DNA of 41,763 bases from IMG/VR virus record IMGVR_UViG_3300005563_000055, positions 1-41,763 of that record. One strand, 5' to 3'. Shown here piece after piece: positions 38,870 through 41,763 of this stretch (its first letter is position 1; every line of letters begins with the position of its first letter). Below the pieces are notes generated by a model. It searched no databases. It had not been told where the DNA came from and worked only from the letters and a program-made list of their open reading frames with translations. Source of the DNA: a virus. Position numbers and translations under genes: made by a program.

Positions 38870-39666
38870 AGATATTTGCTTTAATTTTCGCACTGCTGTT
38901 GCTCAAGTGTTCTGGGCAGACTAATTTTCAGGACATGGCAAGCAATGGATACTACGGCGTATCGTCTAATTCAATTTATGGCACACTTGCAAATTCGGTA
39001 ACGCTTACAAGCAATCAAGTTGTTTCCATGTCTGGACGCGCCATGTCTGGCAGCAATTATATAATTTCTGTAGATACCAACAACATTATTTATCAAACCG
39101 GAAAGGCGGTAGCGGGTTCAAATTATCTGGTAACTGTGGACACCAACAACATCGTGATGCAGGCCGGGAATGCGATTTCAGGAAGCAATTATTTAACATC
39201 AGTCCCACTATCCTCTACAAATTGGGTGCCAAACGCCATCAGCAACGCGCCTACGATAGCTGTTGGAAACCTTCAGGCCACAAATTGCATAACACTGGCA
39301 ACCAACACGCCGTTACCGATAGTGACTGCCGGATTAAATTGCGCTAATGCCTTCATCATGACCAATGCTTCACGCAGCCAATATGATTTTGTGGTGCGAG
39401 AAGTATTTGCTGCGGGTCCTGTTTCTGGCGGTACGAATTTTGTTGTCAGCGGTCTATCGGGTTATGCAAATCCGGTACGGCCTATGTTTTTCAACGTAAC
39501 GCCGGGGAATATAGCCGCTGCCAATTCTGCCGGTTCAGGGAATGGCTATTCATCACCATCCGATAGTTGGACCGCAACTGGATTCACAATCAAGCAACTA
39601 AATTCAGTCACCGCAATGGCGAACACAACAAATGATATTCGCTTCCTTATTTTTGGAGGAAACTGA
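38866..39666 (+). CDS. Exported repeat protein, spike companion
   Basis: 266 residues from the ATGA junction with the spike. Residues 1-18 are hydrophobic (MKIFALIFALLLLKCSG), a signal peptide with a poor lipobox. Residues 55-115 have imperfect repeats of SVDTNNIIYQTGKAVAGSNY. A Thr/Ser-rich C-terminal part follows. It resembles the Asn-rich style of the spike and may be a second fibre or capping chaperone. The signal peptide again raises the question of export. Confidence 0.6.
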   Translation: MKIFALIFALLLLKCSGQTNFQDMASNGYYGVSSNSIYGTLANSVTLTSNQVVSMSGRAMSGSNYIISVDTNNIIYQTGKAVAGSNYLVTVDTNNIVMQAGNAISGSNYLTSVPLSSTNWVPNAISNAPTIAVGNLQATNCITLATNTPLPIVTAGLNCANAFIMTNASRSQYDFVVREVFAAGPVSGGTNFVVSGLSGYANPVRPMFFNVTPGNIAAANSAGSGNGYSSPSDSWTATGFTIKQLNSVTAMANTTNDIRFLIFGGN

Positions 39667-39668
39667 TT

Positions 39669-40004
39669 ATGAAAGAATCCCGTTTCACATTGCTTTTGTT
39701 TCTGGCTCTTGCGGTTGTGCTTTTTTATCGCGCCGCATTTGGACAGGTGCCCCCATTGCCGCCAGCCATCATAAACACAAATCATTTATTTCATGCGCCC
39801 GCTAGGGTAACCCATATAGAAATCATCACTGACCCAGATACTAACGCTTGGAATGTTTGGGACTATTCAACCAATGTTAACGGCCCTTGGCAGTTCTACA
39901 CAAACACTCCGATATGGCAATGGCGCATACCTGTCAGTTCAACAAATCAGATGATGTTTTTCAGGTGCCATAGTGTTTATGTCGGAACAAATGGAAATTT
40001 ATGA
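39669..40004 (+). CDS. Small exported protein, 111 aa
   Basis: 111 residues. A signal or anchor segment (FTLLLFLALAVVLFYRAAFG) is followed by a Pro-rich turn and a beta-rich domain with WNVWDYSTNVNGPW. That segment resembles a small beta-sandwich, reminiscent of fibronectin-type or autotransporter-passenger tips, but this is weak. It belongs to the series of exported proteins downstream of the spike, and overlaps the next gene by ATGA. Confidence 0.5.
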   Translation: MKESRFTLLLFLALAVVLFYRAAFGQVPPLPPAIINTNHLFHAPARVTHIEIITDPDTNAWNVWDYSTNVNGPWQFYTNTPIWQWRIPVSSTNQMMFFRCHSVYVGTNGNL

Positions 40005-40264
40005 CTCTTAAAAGGAAAGACGGAACATGGAGCGCGGCAAGGATAACGGCTGTTTGCGCGATTATGGCAAGTCTGGCAACGGTGGTTTCAGCCATGCCCA
40101 TTGCGATAGGCTATTGCAAAGCCGCATTGGCCCCGTGGACAAGTTTGCCGGATAAGGTTGAAGCAATCCAGCAATCGGTTTCAAAGATTGAATTGACGCT
40201 GCAAATTAAGCAGAACGTCTATACCACAAACAAGTCAATGGCTTATGAATCAATTTCTAGATAA
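40001..40264 (+). CDS. Small membrane protein, holin-partner candidate
   Basis: 87 residues with a hydrophobic segment at about 14-37 (ITAVCAIMASLATVVSAMPIAIGY) after a basic start, then a helical, partly amphipathic tail (VEAIQQSVSKIELTLQIKQN). The layout is that of a small single-pass phage membrane protein such as a holin partner. It overlaps the following gene by about 20 bases. A lysis role is inferred from its membrane segment and its place next to another membrane protein. Confidence 0.45.
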   Translation: MTLKRKDGTWSAARITAVCAIMASLATVVSAMPIAIGYCKAALAPWTSLPDKVEAIQQSVSKIELTLQIKQNVYTTNKSMAYESISR

Positions 40265-40565
40265 AACCAAGGCTCAAGTCTTGCTCTACAAAATAGCAAT
40301 CATATTTGTGATTCTATATTCGCTTGATTCAATAGCAACGGCTTTTGTTTCCGTAATGATTGACACATCATGGAGCGATTTGGACGGCACACAGAAATGT
40401 ATCCGTGTAGCCCTGATTGCAAAGGCGTGGGCATCGTCCATGTTGGCTTTCTTTACCAATGTAGGTAAGAAGCTGCAAAGTGACCAACCGTTCTTTAATG
40501 GCGATACGCAGACTTTCCGAAAAACAGACACGCAACAACAAACAACCGAAATAACAAACAAATGA
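40245..40565 (+). CDS. Two-segment membrane protein, holin candidate
   Basis: 106 residues. Two hydrophobic segments (LYKIAIIFVILYSLDSIATA near residues 14-33 and VALIAKAWASSMLAFFTNVG near 55-74) are joined by a short acidic loop, and a Gln/Thr-rich charged tail follows (TQQQTTEITNK). This is the pattern of class II holins. No endolysin is recognised nearby, so the call is tentative. It overlaps the lipoprotein gene by ATGA. Confidence 0.5.
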   Translation: MNQFLDKTKAQVLLYKIAIIFVILYSLDSIATAFVSVMIDTSWSDLDGTQKCIRVALIAKAWASSMLAFFTNVGKKLQSDQPFFNGDTQTFRKTDTQQQTTEITNK

Positions 40566-40846
40566 AAAAACTGATTCTAATCCCATTGTCCTGCCTGCTC
40601 CTGACCGGATGCTTGGCAGATAAACAAGTCTTGATGAAAACAACCGTGTTCGGCTTTAATGCCCAAACGCCAGCCGTAGCCGGTGCCGGTGCCGTGGTTG
40701 TGCAGATTGGATTGATTCGTTCTGAATACATTTCCAACCCCACAAGCAAGGGGACTAATGTTTTTGCTGCGCCGCTGACCTCGCACGTTCAGGCCAATCT
40801 TAACCCGCTGACACAATCCGCCACGGAAGATATTGGAACAAAATAA
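40562..40846 (+). CDS. Phage lipoprotein with clear lipobox
   Basis: 94 residues. The N-terminus MKKLILIPLSCLLLTGCLAD holds a textbook lipobox LLTGC with Cys17 as the lipidation site. The mature part has TVFGFNAQTPAVAGAGAVVV, then QIGLIRSEYISNP, similar in style to small lipoproteins of unknown role seen in phages and some Verrucomicrobiota. It would be anchored in the host envelope. It might be a spanin-type or superinfection-exclusion protein, but it lacks the Pro-rich look of Rz1. Confidence 0.7.
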   Translation: MKKLILIPLSCLLLTGCLADKQVLMKTTVFGFNAQTPAVAGAGAVVVQIGLIRSEYISNPTSKGTNVFAAPLTSHVQANLNPLTQSATEDIGTK

Positions 40847-40847
40847 T

Positions 40848-41255
40848 ATGGGCTTTCTAAACAAGACGCTAGACGTTCGCACGGGCGATGGTCTGGACGA
40901 TACGCTTTTGGAGGGACTTTATTACAACTCCAAAGACGGAAAGCATTATTGTGCGCCCATTGGCTCAACTACCGATGGGCTATCTGTACCGCGCTGTTGC
41001 CAGAACATCATACCGGCCACTGGTGGAGATTGGTTCAGCGGTGTGCTGCATGATTCAGCTTACCGCGGACAGCTTCAAGTGGACGATGGTGATGACCATT
41101 GGGTGCCAGCCAACCTTACGCAGGAACAGTGTGATAATCTCATCCTAGAGGCACTGGAAAGCCAAGGCGTTGGCATTGTCGAGCGGGAATTGATTTATCG
41201 CGCTCTAAGGCTGTTTGGGCATGTGGCATTTAATGAGGATAGGGGAATAAAATGA
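40848..41255 (+). CDS. DUF1353 family phage protein
   Basis: 135 residues from the ATG one base after the previous stop. The central APIGSTTDGLSVPRCC, then GVLHDSAYRGQ is the DUF1353 signature (P-x-G-x3-D-G-x-S-V-P-R followed by HD-x-A-Y). Members are common near phage lysis and tail-end genes, and their role is not established. Length is normal. The ATGA junction with the metallophosphoesterase suggests co-expression. Confidence 0.85.
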   Translation: MGFLNKTLDVRTGDGLDDTLLEGLYYNSKDGKHYCAPIGSTTDGLSVPRCCQNIIPATGGDWFSGVLHDSAYRGQLQVDDGDDHWVPANLTQEQCDNLILEALESQGVGIVERELIYRALRLFGHVAFNEDRGIK

Positions 41256-41763
41256 AATATCGGCGTTTTGTGTGTTGCTCGGATGTTCACGGGAGCCACC
41301 AAGACCCCGAATCAAACCGCGTCCTTTTCAAGTTCATAAAGGACTTTAAGCCGGACATTCGCATCTTGGCTGGAGATTTATGGGACTTTGCCCCCCTGCG
41401 AAAGAAAGCCAGCGAAGATGAAAAGCGGGAATCAATGGTTGATGATTACAGGGCTGGTATTGAATGGCTATATAAATTCCAGCCCCATCATTTTCTAAGG
41501 GGAAATCATGATGAAAGGCTGTGGGAACTGGCTGAAACAGGAAATGGAGTTTTGGCTGATTATGCCCTATCAGGCGTTTCTGAAATTCATTCAATAATCC
41601 GCAAGATGAATTGCCGGCTTTATCCTTACCATAAGCGCGATGGGGTGATGCGCCTTGGCTCTTTGAAGATATTGCACGGATTTCATGGGGGTATCAATGC
41701 GGCGCGGCAAACAGGTCTTATTTATGGGGCTTGCCTGTTCGGTCATGTCCATACGATTGACGA
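41252..41763 (+). CDS. Metallophosphoesterase (partial, cut by window end)
   Basis: The first 170 residues of a calcineurin-like phosphoesterase. Motifs are in order: CSDVHGSH (D-x-H), LAGDLWDF (GDxxD), RGNHDERL (GNHD), a late HGFHG and FGHVHTID (GHxH). Phage members act on nucleotides or nucleic-acid 3' ends, and are found in many siphophage late or accessory regions. The C-terminus lies outside the window. The substrate cannot be read from the sequence. Confidence 0.9.
   Translation, partial: MKYRRFVCCSDVHGSHQDPESNRVLFKFIKDFKPDIRILAGDLWDFAPLRKKASEDEKRESMVDDYRAGIEWLYKFQPHHFLRGNHDERLWELAETGNGVLADYALSGVSEIHSIIRKMNCRLYPYHKRDGVMRLGSLKILHGFHGGINAARQTGLIYGACLFGHVHTID

Overview
The window is a nearly complete tailed-phage genome, or a large part of one. 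A leftward block of small early and recombination genes (about 0.1-12.4 kb, minus strand) faces a rightward block (about 12.8-41.8 kb, plus strand) that runs from HNH endonucleases through DNA packaging, head, connector and tail genes to a tail spike and a possible lysis or host-interface cassette. The two blocks diverge from a control region near 12.4-12.8 kb. Head gene order is lambda-like: small terminase (Nu1-like), GpA-type large terminase, gpW-position protein, portal, ClpP-type protease, HK97-fold capsid protein. A roughly 510-residue candidate tape-measure protein points to a siphovirus with a tail of moderate length. The host is probably Gram-negative, because there is a lipoprotein with a clear lipobox and several Sec-type signal peptides. 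Asn/Thr-rich late proteins, and many starts with an A-rich leader and no Shine-Dalgarno, suggest a Verrucomicrobiota-like or similar freshwater or soil host; this is inference from style only.

Left block (minus strand, read right to left): small zinc-ribbon proteins, a protein with an alternating Ala-Tyr/Ser/Asp tract encoded by about 33 hexamer units, RecT, a minimal nucleotidyltransferase-fold protein, an SSB-like small protein, a VRR-NUC nuclease, a winged-helix-like protein, a DNA polymerase III beta-clamp homologue, an IbrB-like ParB-N protein and an IbrA-like PAPS-reductase-family protein, then a chain of tiny genes joined by 4-bp ATGA overlaps. No polymerase, helicase or primase is seen, so the phage appears to redirect the host replisome with its own clamp and to use RecT annealing.

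Middle (12.4-17 kb): the divergent control region carries an exact 12-mer direct repeat. It is followed by two HNH homing-type endonucleases flanking a Lar-like zinc protein, then an RNase H-fold protein. A gap of about 1.4 kb holds tiny ORFs, a two-gene minus-strand island and a stretch of more than 500 bases dense in inverted repeats. That stretch includes a 14-bp two-part stem, a loop that can form a pseudoknot, mutually exclusive pairings and a UUCG hairpin that looks like a minus-strand terminator. It is the best candidate here for an undescribed element, probably a structured RNA.

Right block: packaging and small accessory genes (17-21.7 kb), head genes (21.8-26.5 kb) with protease and capsid fused in one 850-residue reading frame followed by a strong hairpin, connector and tail genes (26.5-34.3 kb), a 1509-residue secreted-looking spike with tandem repeats, a YadA-head-like segment and a beta-helix-like segment (34.3-38.9 kb), and a terminal group of exported or membrane proteins, a DUF1353 protein and a metallophosphoesterase cut by the window end.
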